Origin: Parafrigoribacterium mesophilum
GTDB taxonomy: Bacteria > Actinomycetota > Actinomycetes > Actinomycetales > Microbacteriaceae
Assembly: GCF_039652555.1 (NCBI RefSeq)
Contig: NZ_JBDJAF010000007.1
Coordinates: 19,664-83,663 of the forward strand
DNA: 64,000 bases
Direction: 5' to 3'
The notes beneath the pieces are model-generated. The model was not told where the DNA came from. It saw only the letters and a program-made list of their open reading frames with translations, and made no database searches. The translations under genes were made by a program, and so were the position numbers. Below, in pieces: positions 9,364 through 17,053 of this stretch (its first letter is position 1; every line of letters begins with the position of its first letter).

Positions 9364-9385
9364 CAGGTTTCCGGGACTTTTTCAG
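9348..9385 (+). repeat. tandem 19-bp duplication of the terminator 3' arm
   Basis: GTTTCCGGGACTTTTTCAG occurs twice head to tail (9348-9366 and 9367-9385). The second copy could pair with the same 5' arm, giving two alternative terminator hairpins. Confidence 0.85.
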
Positions 9386-9523
9386 TAGGTAGATTTGATC
9401 CGGTCATCGAAAACCCATCAAGAACCGCTCACCACCACCGCCCAACAGCCTTGTTCTCTACCTGGTGTCGGATGCCGGCGGTTCGGTGCGGACGCTCCGG
9501 CGACGCCGGCGCACCTGCCGGCC

Positions 9524-9673
9524 ATGGATACCGACAACACCCCGCCCTTTGGGCTGGAACCGCTGCTGGACGTGATCGAACTCGCCGCCTACCTGGGCGT
9601 GCCGGTGTCGACCGTCTACGACTGGCGCACCAACAGCAAGGGCCATCGACCTGGAAGCTTATTCGGGAACTAA
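9524..9673 (+). pseudogene. truncated excisionase / MerR-type HTH fragment
   Basis: From the ATG at 9524 the frame reads a short leader and then LLDVIELAAYLGVPVSTVYDW, shortened here to its core AAYLGVPVSTVYDW, the helix-turn-helix of small excisionases. In that family GKGPxGxRxGRxxRY normally follows; here the frame turns into unrelated residues (GHRPGSLFGN) and stops after 49 codons. It is therefore a truncated gene, probably a remnant of a second, older integrated element abutting the tRNA fragment. Confidence 0.6.
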
Positions 9674-9973
9674 CGCGCCCGTCACCATGGTTGGGATCGC
9701 TTGGCAAGCGTTTGTGGTGCCAAGTTGGCACCACCGCCGAATACACGATTCCCGGTCCCTGCCCGGAGCCGGGTGAACTGTTTGCCGGCGATGGTCATTC
9801 TCCAACTGGTCGAGGTCGTGCTTTTTCGCGAGGTCGGTGTAACGCTCAGCGGTGCACCGTATCCCACCGTAACCTCGGGGGACACTCGCCGCGAAGCAAT
9901 CCACGTAGCCTGCACACTAGTTATTGCGCCACGCCGTCGCGTGGTTGAGAGATTCTCGTCCTAGAGTATCTCC
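9674..9973. other. 300-bp stretch with a 19-bp palindrome, no gene
   Basis: No frame shows a recognisable domain. A minus-strand frame contains a charged stretch (ERYTDLAKKHDLDQLENDHR, about 9770-9840) that could be a decayed recombinase or helix-turn-helix segment, but this is not strong enough to call. Confidence 0.4.
9715..9733. promoter_or_regulatory. perfect 19-bp palindrome, candidate operator
   Basis: TGGTGCCAAGTTGGCACCA is perfectly symmetric around a central G. It lies between the excisionase fragment and the nuclease pseudogene, where an element's control region would be expected. The cognate regulator is unknown. Confidence 0.5.
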
Positions 9974-10606
9974 ATGGATGGTATACGCCTTACCGGAGAT
10001 TCAGTCGTATCGGCGTTAACGTTGACTACATCTCCGATGATCTAAAGGTCCTCGTCCAAGCCCGGCTTAGTGACTATTGCTATGGCGCGACTCGCGTGAT
10101 GGAAGATACGGCTTACTACTCGTTCGAGAAGACGGTTAAGCAATTTCTTGAACGATTCGAGTCGAAGCATCGGACGACGCAGATCGGCATGGCTGGCGAG
10201 TTCCTCGTCGATCTCCTTATGCCAATGGCGCAACCCGGCGCTCTCCAACACGAGTATCTATTTCAATAAAGAAGAGCGCAGCACAAAGAAGGGTTTCGAC
10301 CTGACGTTTTTTGAAGAGACTTCCAATGCCGTCTGGTACTCAGAGGTGAAATCGGGCGAACCGACAAGTGACTCTGTCGACGTCAAAGTGGCATCTCTGA
10401 TGGCAACTGCGGCTTCAGACCTTGCTTTTAAAATGAGGGCAGGTGCACCGCGGTCGCGCTGGGAATCAGCCCAGCTAGATGCGGGATTGGCGCTTAGCTC
10501 GAACGAAGACAAAACGGTAAAGGCTTTGCTAAGGCGCGACTTCACCGTTGCCCCAGCTAGATCCGACGTAGACAAGTTCTTCACGGAGCTGAGCCCAATA
10601 GCTTAA
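9974..10606 (+). pseudogene. frameshifted PD-(D/E)XK-like nuclease (possibly HamA/DUF1837-like)
   Basis: Two good protein segments lie in different frames. Frame 1 runs to about 10267 and reads VNVDYISDDLKVLVQARLSD, then KHRTTQIGMAGEFLVDLLMP. From about 10243 the other frame continues as IYFNKEERSTKKGFDLTFF, then NAVWYSEVKSGE, ending at 10606. The GFD...EVKSG arrangement fits a PD-(D/E)XK nuclease core, and RIGxxGEFLxxLL before it resembles the order seen in HamA/DUF1837 Hachiman-type proteins, although I cannot confirm that family. A one-base shift near 10240-10265 breaks the gene; the N-terminus may hold another shift because the ATG at 9974 is in a third frame. The region is visibly more AT-rich than its neighbours, which suggests transfer. 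No HamB-like helicase follows. Confidence 0.5.
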
Positions 10607-10918
10607 GAAGTGGGCGATCATTCGTTTGTAGGGTTCGTTATCGGAAGTGCCTCGGCACGAAATAACTTCGAGACGCCTCCGATTAGCATCCGTGGGCTGT
10701 ATCGTACGAGATTCCCCATATGGGCACGACACCGATGTCCGCGGACGGCAGCCGGCCGGCTCAAAGGTGCGTCTGTTCAGCGTCCTCTTGCGCAACTTAT
10801 GTGTGATTCGGGGCCAGCTGGCCGCTTGCATGTGACTTGCTAGGAGCATGGGCATGGGCATCGGCAGTACAACCGATACGGCACTGATGGAGGTCACAAC
10901 GCCAGGCCAGTCTGCCGT
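10607..10918. other. 312-bp stretch without a gene
   Basis: No frame with a recognisable product and no clear hairpin; it separates the nuclease remnant from the 3' end of the HxlR gene. Confidence 0.5.
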
Positions 10919-11266
10919 TTATTTGCGAGGTTGCAGATTCCGCAGAGCCCACGTGCCGAGTTCCTCGATGGTCGGCACGATTTCGGTGCCCGCAGTGGTG
11001 AGTTCATAACTGACCGATATCGGTGGCCCTTCCGCGACGTCTCGGCGCACAAGTCCGACCTCGACGAGCTCGGACAGGCGCTCCGCGAGCACGGTGTCAC
11101 TGATGCCACTGACGGCCTTGCGCAGCCCGACAAACGACGCGCTTCCCGTGCCGAGGACACCGAGAATCATGCCGTTCCATCGCTTTCCCAACACCGAGAA
11201 GGCAAGAGTGATCGCGGAATCACACCTGCGCGTGTTGGTCTCAAGGTCGGCCATGACATCAATCAT
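10919..11266 (-). CDS. HxlR-family winged-helix transcriptional regulator
   Basis: About 115 aa from ATG 11266 (an in-frame ATG at 11254 is equally possible; no clear ribosome site separates them). The sequence has the HxlR layout: TRRCDSAITLAFSVLGKRW near the start, then the winged helix FVGLRKAVSGISDTVLAERL with the L-x-x-LV-x-x-GLV turn (LSELVEVGLVRRDV), and the wing SVSYELTTAGTEI. The single Cys near residue 20 occupies the position of the redox- or electrophile-sensing Cys in several HxlR members. It is divergent from an azoreductase-like flavoenzyme with a ~58-bp shared promoter region, a classic regulator-target pair; it probably represses the flavoenzyme gene in the absence of quinone/electrophile stress. 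Confidence 0.85.
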   Translation of the reverse strand: MIDVMADLETNTRRCDSAITLAFSVLGKRWNGMILGVLGTGSASFVGLRKAVSGISDTVLAERLSELVEVGLVRRDVAEGPPISVSYELTTAGTEIVPTIEELGTWALRNLQPRK

Positions 11267-11324
11267 AATCGTGCTAGCGTTTTCCGAGTCGCTTTGTTTT
11301 TCGTAGTCCACGTTTGGAGAACCA

Positions 11325-11975
11325 ATGTCTTTGTTCCGCCTCGATGCCAGCATCATGCCCGCTACATCCCAGAGCCGTGCCCTGGCCGATCTGGTTGAAG
11401 CGGAGTGGTCCGCCGAACATCCCGACTCCGTCGTCAAGCGTCGTGATCTTGGCAGCGAGCCGCTGCCTGCCACGCTCTGGCGTGACGTCGTGACCAGCCG
11501 CTTCCTCGCCGAGGCAGACCGCAGTCCGGCTCAGCACGACGCTCACGCACGTGCCGCAGCACTCGCCGACGAACTGATCAACGCGGATGCCCTGTTACTG
11601 GCGATCCCGCTCTACAACTGGGGAGTCGCAGCCCACGTGAAGACCTGGTACGACGTCACCTACACCGACCGGCGCATCGCCGGAGGTGCCCTCAAGGGTA
11701 AGCCCGTTGTGCTCGCCACCGTCCTCGGCGGCAACTACAGCCCCGGCACCCCAAAGGAACGGTGGGACCACTCCACCCCGTGGCTTAGCCACGTGATCGG
11801 CGAGATCTGGGGTGCCGACCTGCTCGTTGTGCAGCGCCAGCTCACACTCGTCGGCGTCAATCCAGCGCTGGATCAATTCACCGGGCAGGCCGCAGAAATC
11901 AAGGTCGCCGCAGAGCAACTCGCGATCGAGCACGGGCGCGCCCTAGCCGCGAAGCGGTATTCGCGGGTGGGCTAA
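11325..11975 (+). CDS. FMN-dependent NAD(P)H oxidoreductase, azoreductase/quinone-reductase family
   Basis: 216 aa, flavodoxin-like fold. The N-terminal FRLDASIMPATSQSRALAD loop is the FMN-phosphate site of the AzoR family; ALLLAIPLYNWGVAAHVKTW is the second FMN-binding segment, and VLATVLGGNYSPGTP the third. The length is near that of AzoR (about 200 aa). The expected reaction is two-electron reduction of quinones or azo/nitro compounds with NAD(P)H in the cytosol. It lies opposite an HxlR regulator that probably controls it; such pairs respond to quinones or aldehydes. Confidence 0.85.
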   Translation: MSLFRLDASIMPATSQSRALADLVEAEWSAEHPDSVVKRRDLGSEPLPATLWRDVVTSRFLAEADRSPAQHDAHARAAALADELINADALLLAIPLYNWGVAAHVKTWYDVTYTDRRIAGGALKGKPVVLATVLGGNYSPGTPKERWDHSTPWLSHVIGEIWGADLLVVQRQLTLVGVNPALDQFTGQAAEIKVAAEQLAIEHGRALAAKRYSRVG

Positions 11976-12120
11976 CCCGGGATTGCGGGCATGGGCATCT
12001 CGCTCCGCGAGATCGCCGGGTCCATCGGCAGCCGCCTGGGCAAATGCTCGGCCGTAGGCGCCCCTTCTGCCTCAAGGGCGGATCGTTCGGTTCAACCTAA
12101 TGAAAGAGATTACTCATCCA

Positions 12121-12743
12121 TGAGCAGCATCAGTTTCATCGGTCTGGGGGGCATGGCCCGCGCCATAGCCGCTCGCGCGGTCGCGGGCGGCAACTCGGTC
12201 GAGCTCATCGGCCGCGACGCGGCCAAGGCGAAGGGCCTGGCTGCCGAGCTCGGCGGCGGGGCCACGGATGGCACATTCGGCGCTGTCCCGGCTGGTGATA
12301 TCGTCGTCCTCGCCGTGCCGTACACCAGCGCAGTGCAGGTCGTCGCCCAATACGGGGATGCACTGGCTGGCAAGGTCATCATCGATATCTCCAACACCTT
12401 CAACGCCGACGGCACTGCTCTGGTCATCTCTGACGGCACTTCCGGTGCGCAGGAGATCGCCAAGGTTGCCCCGGTAAGCGCGCACGTCGTGAAGGCGTTC
12501 AACACCGTCTTCGGCCACGTCCTAGTAAAGGGGCGTCCGTTGGACGTGTTCTTCGCCGGAGATGACGCGCGGGCCAAGGCGAGTGTGTCGGCGTTCATCG
12601 AGAGCCTCGGACTGCGCCCCCTCGATGTCGGCGGCCTGGAGATGGCCCGCTGGCTAGAAGGGATCGGGCCGCTACTGATGGGCCTGGCCCGCCACGGCGT
12701 GGGGAACTTCAACCTCGCCCTCGGCGTCAGCATTCTCAGCTGA
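12121..12743 (+). CDS. NADPH-dependent F420 reductase-like Rossmann protein
   Basis: 207 aa from ATG 12121, preceded by an AAAGAGA tract about 12 bases upstream; longer upstream starts lack a site. The N-terminus SFIGLGGMARAIAARAVAGG carries a GxGxMxxA Rossmann loop, and the family pattern continues with VVLAVPYTSAVQVV, VIIDISNTFN and AHVVKAFNTVFG, as in F420-dependent NADP reductases and related NADP oxidoreductases. It probably transfers hydride between NADPH and F420 or another acceptor; the closest functional assignment cannot be settled by eye. It is codirectional with the azoreductase-like gene 145 bp upstream, possibly a shared redox-stress module. Confidence 0.75.
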
Positions 12744-12854
12744 GCGCACCCGTGCCTGCCGCTCCTGCACCGCGTCCGGCAAGCGGCGGAGGCGCCCGTC
12801 GAGATCCAGATGCCGCATTATGCATTCTTGGTTGATGAGGACCTCTTCGGCCGC
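12741..12854 (-). pseudogene. possible acyl-CoA thioesterase C-terminal fragment
   Basis: A minus-strand frame reads VLINQECIMRHLDLDGRLRR followed by LPDAVQERQARVR, which resembles the strand-plus-tail segment of hotdog thioesterases. No start, no catalytic core and no upstream partner are present, so at best it is a scrap. Confidence 0.25.
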
Positions 12855-13153
12855 GCGTATGTGCGACAGGCCATCGCCCAAGCCCTCAGGCGTACGACAG
12901 CGACCATTCCGCCCACAGGAGTCGAGCCCTGCGTGTCCCGACGGAGGTTCCGCTTGTGACACAAGTCAGCAATCCTCGGCCAGCGAGCGTTCAACGATAG
13001 ATCTGCGTCGGTAGAGGTCCGGCTTGCGGGTACCTACTTGATCCGTTCGTAGACTTGACCATGAGGTCCAGCAAGTGCAATGGGGATCCGGCTTGTGGGC
13101 CAGCTTGGCGCCGTCCGACCATACAGCGTCGCGCGTGCGATTAGCTGAGCGTC
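12855..13153. other. 299-bp stretch without a gene
   Basis: Nothing coding is recognisable. It contains two copies of a short motif, TCCGGCTTGCGGG (about 13018) and ATCCGGCTTGTGGG (about 13086); a third variant, ATCCGGCTTACGG, is at about 13978. Confidence 0.4.
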
Positions 13154-13441
13154 ATGACACGCACACTCATTCTCGGTGGGACGGCATGGCTTGGTCGCGA
13201 GATAGCCGAGCGGTTGGTTACCAGAGGCGAGGACGTGACGTGTCTTGCTCGCGGTGAGTCCGGAGAGGTTCCGAGCGGCGTGACTTTCGTCCGTGCCGAT
13301 AGGCGACATTCTGGTGCTTACGATGCTGTTAAGGGAAGCGACTGGGACGAAATAATCGAGCTTACGTACCAGGCCGACCTCGTCACCGGGGCGCTTGATG
13401 CTTCGGCTGATAATACGCAGCATTGGACCCTGATTTCGTCC
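13154..13441 (+). pseudogene. N-terminal fragment of NAD-dependent epimerase/dehydratase
   Basis: It starts MTRTLILGGTAWLGREIAER, with the GGTxxLG dinucleotide loop of extended short-chain dehydrogenases, and continues through SDWDEIIELTYQ to HWTLISS, where SSISVY normally follows. From about 13442 the frame becomes unrelated and stops. Intact relatives are around 330 aa, so about two thirds is missing; the break lies next to the 3' end of the opposing membrane-protein gene, consistent with a deletion junction. Confidence 0.7.
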
Positions 13442-13475
13442 GGCGCCGCGTCCTGCGCTGTCGCATCCGATGTCC

Positions 13476-13910
13476 TTAGCCCGAGAAGCGCGATTCCCTG
13501 TCACTCTTGGAGAAGGAGTGTGCGCGCAGCTTGAAGAACATCAAGATGAATGTCGTGGGGCTACAGGCGAGAACAAGGGCCAAGACCACCGCCCACCAGT
13601 CGCCGTTGACCGCGAAAAAGGCACCGAATGCGAGCGCAACCGATAATCGCACGACGTTGACGATGAGAAGACGGCGCCGTCGGCGCATCAGTTTTGCCTC
13701 GTCTGGCTCTTCCGGCCACGGCTCGTCCCAACTGCGTCGCACGAGCCAGACACAACCGATGGACATCAGAATCGTTGCCACCACCAGCAGGATCGCGCCG
13801 AAAATGCTCAGAGGCGGGTGAGCGATCATTCCGCCCGCGACGATAGCGACTAGAACACCCAGCACAATCGTGTAGGCACCCGCCACCCTTGGTGAGACCT
13901 TACGCAGCAC
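13476..13910 (-). CDS. small integral membrane protein, unknown function
   Basis: 144 aa, GTG start with GGAAGG about 8 bases upstream. Four hydrophobic segments are visible: about residues 10-30 (AYTIVLGVLVAIVAGGMIA), 35-58, 84-103 and 105-125. The loop between the second and third is charged (RRSWDEPWPEEPDEAKLMRR). No family recognised. Its 3' end abuts the epimerase fragment, so its C-terminus (SKSDRESRFSG) may be altered by the same deletion. Confidence 0.6.
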   Translation of the reverse strand: MLRKVSPRVAGAYTIVLGVLVAIVAGGMIAHPPLSIFGAILLVVATILMSIGCVWLVRRSWDEPWPEEPDEAKLMRRRRRLLIVNVVRLSVALAFGAFFAVNGDWWAVVLALVLACSPTTFILMFFKLRAHSFSKSDRESRFSG

Positions 13911-14303
13911 GCCGAGACCTTCCTCCGGCTTTTGTGCTGAACACTACTACTGACGTCAGGCCAGCAGTGGCACATGGATCCGGCTTACGGACACGGGCGC
14001 CCCGGGGCGCAAATGGCACGGACTGGGTTTGCTTCGTGAATACACCAGAACGCGAGGTTGACCGGCCCGCAGAGACAACTTAGCCAGCCGTCTAGCCCCG
14101 AAATGTGGGGTCGGCTCGTGGCGCGGACTTTTGGACTGGACGGTGTGGTGGAGGGCCACAGCCAAGTATCGCCGGCCTCCTTACGCGCCGTATTCCTAGC
14201 CGACATGGCAGCGGAACGGACACCGGAAACTTCGCTTGCTCCGGGCCAGCGTCTCGAGCCGGTACACATTCACGGCGTGCAGGACACGAGCATTCATCTG
14301 TGA
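13911..14303. other. 393-bp stretch without a gene
   Basis: No supported reading frame, RNA gene or strong hairpin; only short unsupported frames on both strands. Part of the decayed zone. Confidence 0.4.
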
Positions 14304-14477
14304 TTACCGGCGGATAGATGCATCGAACTGACGAAATCGGGTTGGGGTGAGCCGCATCAGTATGGCGACTTCGGAACCGAACTCATGGTCTACGGCCCAC
14401 GAAGCGACTCGGAACTGGAACTTGTGCTCGCGGTAATTCGGGAGAGCATCTCATTCGCACGCGGCGCGACACTGTGA
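14304..14477 (+). pseudogene. C-terminal fragment of an unidentified protein
   Basis: Following a stop at 14301, a 57-codon frame reads like real protein: SGWGEPHQYGDFGTELMVYG then SDSELELVLAVIRESISFAR, ending ATL-stop. No start codon with a ribosome site is in reach, so I read it as the tail of a deleted gene. Family unknown. Confidence 0.3.
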
Positions 14478-14593
14478 CTTGGGCACGATGGCCGTACGTC
14501 TCGCGAGGGAACCGGCGCGGACATGGCTGCGCGTGTATGGCTGTGGGTCGAAGCATGCGCCACCCGCGATGGCGCATCGCGCCGATCTGGCCG

Positions 14594-14845
14594 TCAGTTC
14601 TTCTTCAGCTGCTCAGCGGGCATCACGATGATGCCGCTGGGGCCGCGGATATACGTGAGCTTGTAGACGTCCCGACCGAGGAAGCGACGCGGTGCATGCC
14701 AATCTCGTTGGGGCGAGTCGGGTTTGACTCGATCGCTTCGGGGGTGGATGTACTCGAAGAGTTCCAGGCGACCGTGACCGTCTAGTGTTTGGAGCATCGC
14801 GATGTTGGCGTGATTGCCATTACCCGGAAACCCGAACTCGGGCAA
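14594..14845 (-). pseudogene. VOC (glyoxalase/bleomycin-resistance) protein with internal deletion
   Basis: Two family blocks are present in one frame: ANIAMLQTLDGHGRLELFEY (normally about a third of the way into the protein) and VYKLTYIRGPSGIIVMPAEQ (normally the C-terminal beta strand). The roughly 40-60 residues that usually separate them are replaced by ~20 unrelated residues, and the N-terminal strand is missing. The gene is therefore an N-truncated, internally deleted VOC remnant. Confidence 0.65.
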
Positions 14846-14928
14846 ACCTAGGCGCGGCCCAGCCGATCCTCATTTGCTCGGGCGGCCGGCCGGGTCGACG
14901 GAGTCACGAAGTACCGACCACTAAGTTC

Positions 14929-15639
14929 TTAGTTGGTTCCGTCGGGATCAAACGGCGGTTCGCCGCTGCGGAGGTCGACATCGGACTCACGAATGGCATA
15001 GCGCATGGCCGCCTCAGCCGCCGCGGGGTTGCCAGCCTCCACAGCTTCAAGCACGCGGCGGTGATCGGGCACCGGGTCGAGCCAGCCGGCTCCGGGATGG
15101 TGCTGGATACGGTTCCTAGCGTCGACGGCGTGTACCACCACGACATCCAATCGCATCATCAATTCGTTATGGGTCGCCTGCAGCAAGCGAAGGTGGAAGT
15201 CGCGGTCGGCGGCAGCGAGGCGATCCACGTCCTGACCGGCCGCTTCGAACTCGGCGAAAGAGCTACGTAGCGCCTCGATGTCGGCCGCATCCCGAAATTG
15301 CGCTGCCATCCGTGCGGTAGCTGGCTCGATGACGTCGCGCAATTGGGAAAGTTCTGCCAGCAGGCGGTCATCGTCGCGGTGTGCTTCCCGACGCCACATT
15401 ATGACGTCACCGTCGAGCAGTTTCCAGGAATCACGGTTCGTCACGATCGTCCCGCGCTTGGGCCAAGAGTCGATCAGCCCCTTCTCGCGAATTACGCGAA
15501 GTGCCTCCCGGATTGCGGTCTTACTTACTCCGAACTCGGGTTCGAGCGCGTCAACGTTGATTCGGGATCCGGGCGGATAGTCACCACGGACGATGCGAAG
15601 CCCGAGCTTTCCCACGAGCTCTGCATGAAGATCAGCCAT
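14929..15639 (-). CDS. FadR/GntR-family transcriptional regulator (FCD domain)
   Basis: 236 aa from ATG 15639, preceded by AGGG at a good distance; a TTG 21 bases upstream is possible. The N-terminal winged helix (IVRGDYPPGSRINVDALEPE, then SKTAIREALRVIREKGLID and RRGT-like KRGTIV) is GntR; the C-terminal ~150 residues form the FCD effector domain (LRDVIEPATARMAA, DRDFHLRLLQATHN, DHRRVLEAVEAGN with the metal-binding D/H positions). It is divergent from the binding-protein gene of a sugar-acid operon with ~140 bp between, so it almost certainly represses that operon and responds to the sugar acid or its 2-keto-3-deoxy derivative, as FCD regulators of uronate and aldonate loci do. Confidence 0.9.
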   Translation of the reverse strand: MADLHAELVGKLGLRIVRGDYPPGSRINVDALEPEFGVSKTAIREALRVIREKGLIDSWPKRGTIVTNRDSWKLLDGDVIMWRREAHRDDDRLLAELSQLRDVIEPATARMAAQFRDAADIEALRSSFAEFEAAGQDVDRLAAADRDFHLRLLQATHNELMMRLDVVVVHAVDARNRIQHHPGAGWLDPVPDHRRVLEAVEAGNPAAAEAAMRYAIRESDVDLRSGEPPFDPDGTN

Positions 15640-15699
15640 GAGTGTGACCCTATCGAACAAATCCGGTGTACCTGCTTGATTTTACGTATAGACCTAATG

Positions 15700-15718
15700 T
15701 TAGTATTAATCGTACCAA
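15700..15718. promoter_or_regulatory. candidate FadR-type operator
   Basis: TTAGTA (15700-15705) and TACCAA (15713-15718) form an imperfect inverted repeat (5 of 6 bases) in the shared promoter region between the GntR gene and the transport operon. Position is right, symmetry is modest. Confidence 0.3.
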
Positions 15719-15781
15719 TCGGCTTTGGGTCCGAGATTGGGCTCTTGCCTGGGAAACCGCACCGTTTACGAAGGAGTAGCA

Positions 15782-17053
15782 ATGCAATTACGCCCTCATC
15801 GCCGCGTGAAAGCCCTAGCGACGATCGCCATACTCACTGCTGGCGCGACCGTGCTGGCGGGCTGTTCTTCCTCTGCCCCGAACGCATCAGAGGAATCCGC
15901 CAAGCCACAGGCCGCGACGATCACGTTTGCAGCCTCGACGCTGGGCGACCCCGGCCGCGGCCCGGGTCTCCAGAAGCTCATCGACGAGTACAACTCCAGC
16001 CAGGATGTCGTCACCGTCAAGCCTGCGTCGGTTCCATATCCCACGTTCGGGCAGACTGTCCTCACCCAGATGGGCGGCGGGGCCGGGCCCGACCTCGTTC
16101 GGTTCGACATGCCTGAGTTCGAAGCGGCAGCATCTTCGGGCCTTCTCGAGCAGTTGGATGACAAGATTGACGCGAAGGCACTGAATCTCATTGCGGGGCC
16201 CGACAAGTACTTGACCGTCGACGGTCACAGATACGGCGTGGTCTTCGAGAACTCGAACTACGGGATGTTCTACAACGCGGATCTGATTCCTTCACCGCCT
16301 AAGACTTTCGACGAGTTCGTTCAGACGGCGAAGGACCTCACGAAAGGCGACACCTACGGTCTTGCCTTCCGGCAGACGCCGGCCGAGGAGGCTGGGGTTT
16401 GGCAAGACACCTTCAACTATGTCCTGGGCTTCGGCGGAAACTGGTCCAACGGCAAGAAGCTCACGATCGACTCGCCGCAGGTGATCAAGGGGCTCGAGGC
16501 GTACCAGCAGCTCTACGATGCGAACGTCATTCCCAAGGGGGCCGATGCTGCGACGTTCCGCAAGATGTTCGCCAACGGTAAGGTCGGGATGGAGTTGAAC
16601 AATGGCGGCTACGCTACGGCGACTACGGCGGCGAACCCCGAGCTGAACTTCAGTGTGGCACCAATCCCGTTCCCGGTGAAGAAGCAAGGCTCGCTGCTGG
16701 CCCCGATCGTGGTCAACTCAAACAGTAAGCATAAGGACGCGGCTCTCGATTTCATCAAATGGCTGCTGAAGCCGAGCCAGCAGGTCAAGCTGCAGGAGGT
16801 ACTTGGCGCGAGTAGCGTCGCCACCCCGACCGAGCGCAGCCAGGCGAGCTTGGCGAAGTACCCGTTCCTGCCGGTGCTCGATGGGCTGACCAACTCGGGC
16901 GTGCCGCAGATCGTACTTGGGTTCGGCGCACAGACACCCGACCTCCGGCACGTCATCGTGACTCAGATCTTGTCCGCACTGCAAGGCCAGACGGATATGA
17001 AGTCCGCGATGCAGACAGCCCAGAAGCAGGCAGAGGAAATCGTAGGGCGGTGA
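15782..17053 (+). CDS. carbohydrate ABC transporter substrate-binding lipoprotein
   Basis: 423 aa from ATG 15782, preceded by AAGGAG. A lipoprotein signal is clear: MQLRPHRRVK, hydrophobic core, lipobox VLAGC at about residues 19-23, then a Ser/Ala linker. The mature part is a family-1 solute-binding protein: EYNSSQDVVTVKPASVPYPTF, abbreviated core VTVKPASVPYPTF, MGGGAGPDLVRFD, then the YGVVFENSNYGMFYNADL segment and GFGGNWSNGKKL. Anchored outside the membrane, it delivers substrate to the two permeases encoded directly downstream (GTGA overlap). The catabolic genes of the operon suggest an aldonic acid such as a pentonate, or an oligosaccharide releasing it. Confidence 0.9.
   Translation: MQLRPHRRVKALATIAILTAGATVLAGCSSSAPNASEESAKPQAATITFAASTLGDPGRGPGLQKLIDEYNSSQDVVTVKPASVPYPTFGQTVLTQMGGGAGPDLVRFDMPEFEAAASSGLLEQLDDKIDAKALNLIAGPDKYLTVDGHRYGVVFENSNYGMFYNADLIPSPPKTFDEFVQTAKDLTKGDTYGLAFRQTPAEEAGVWQDTFNYVLGFGGNWSNGKKLTIDSPQVIKGLEAYQQLYDANVIPKGADAATFRKMFANGKVGMELNNGGYATATTAANPELNFSVAPIPFPVKKQGSLLAPIVVNSNSKHKDAALDFIKWLLKPSQQVKLQEVLGASSVATPTERSQASLAKYPFLPVLDGLTNSGVPQIVLGFGAQTPDLRHVIVTQILSALQGQTDMKSAMQTAQKQAEEIVGR

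Noticed and set aside
10042..10251. 69-codon minus-strand frame
   Set aside because: It is antisense to the frameshifted nuclease remnant, which explains its composition.
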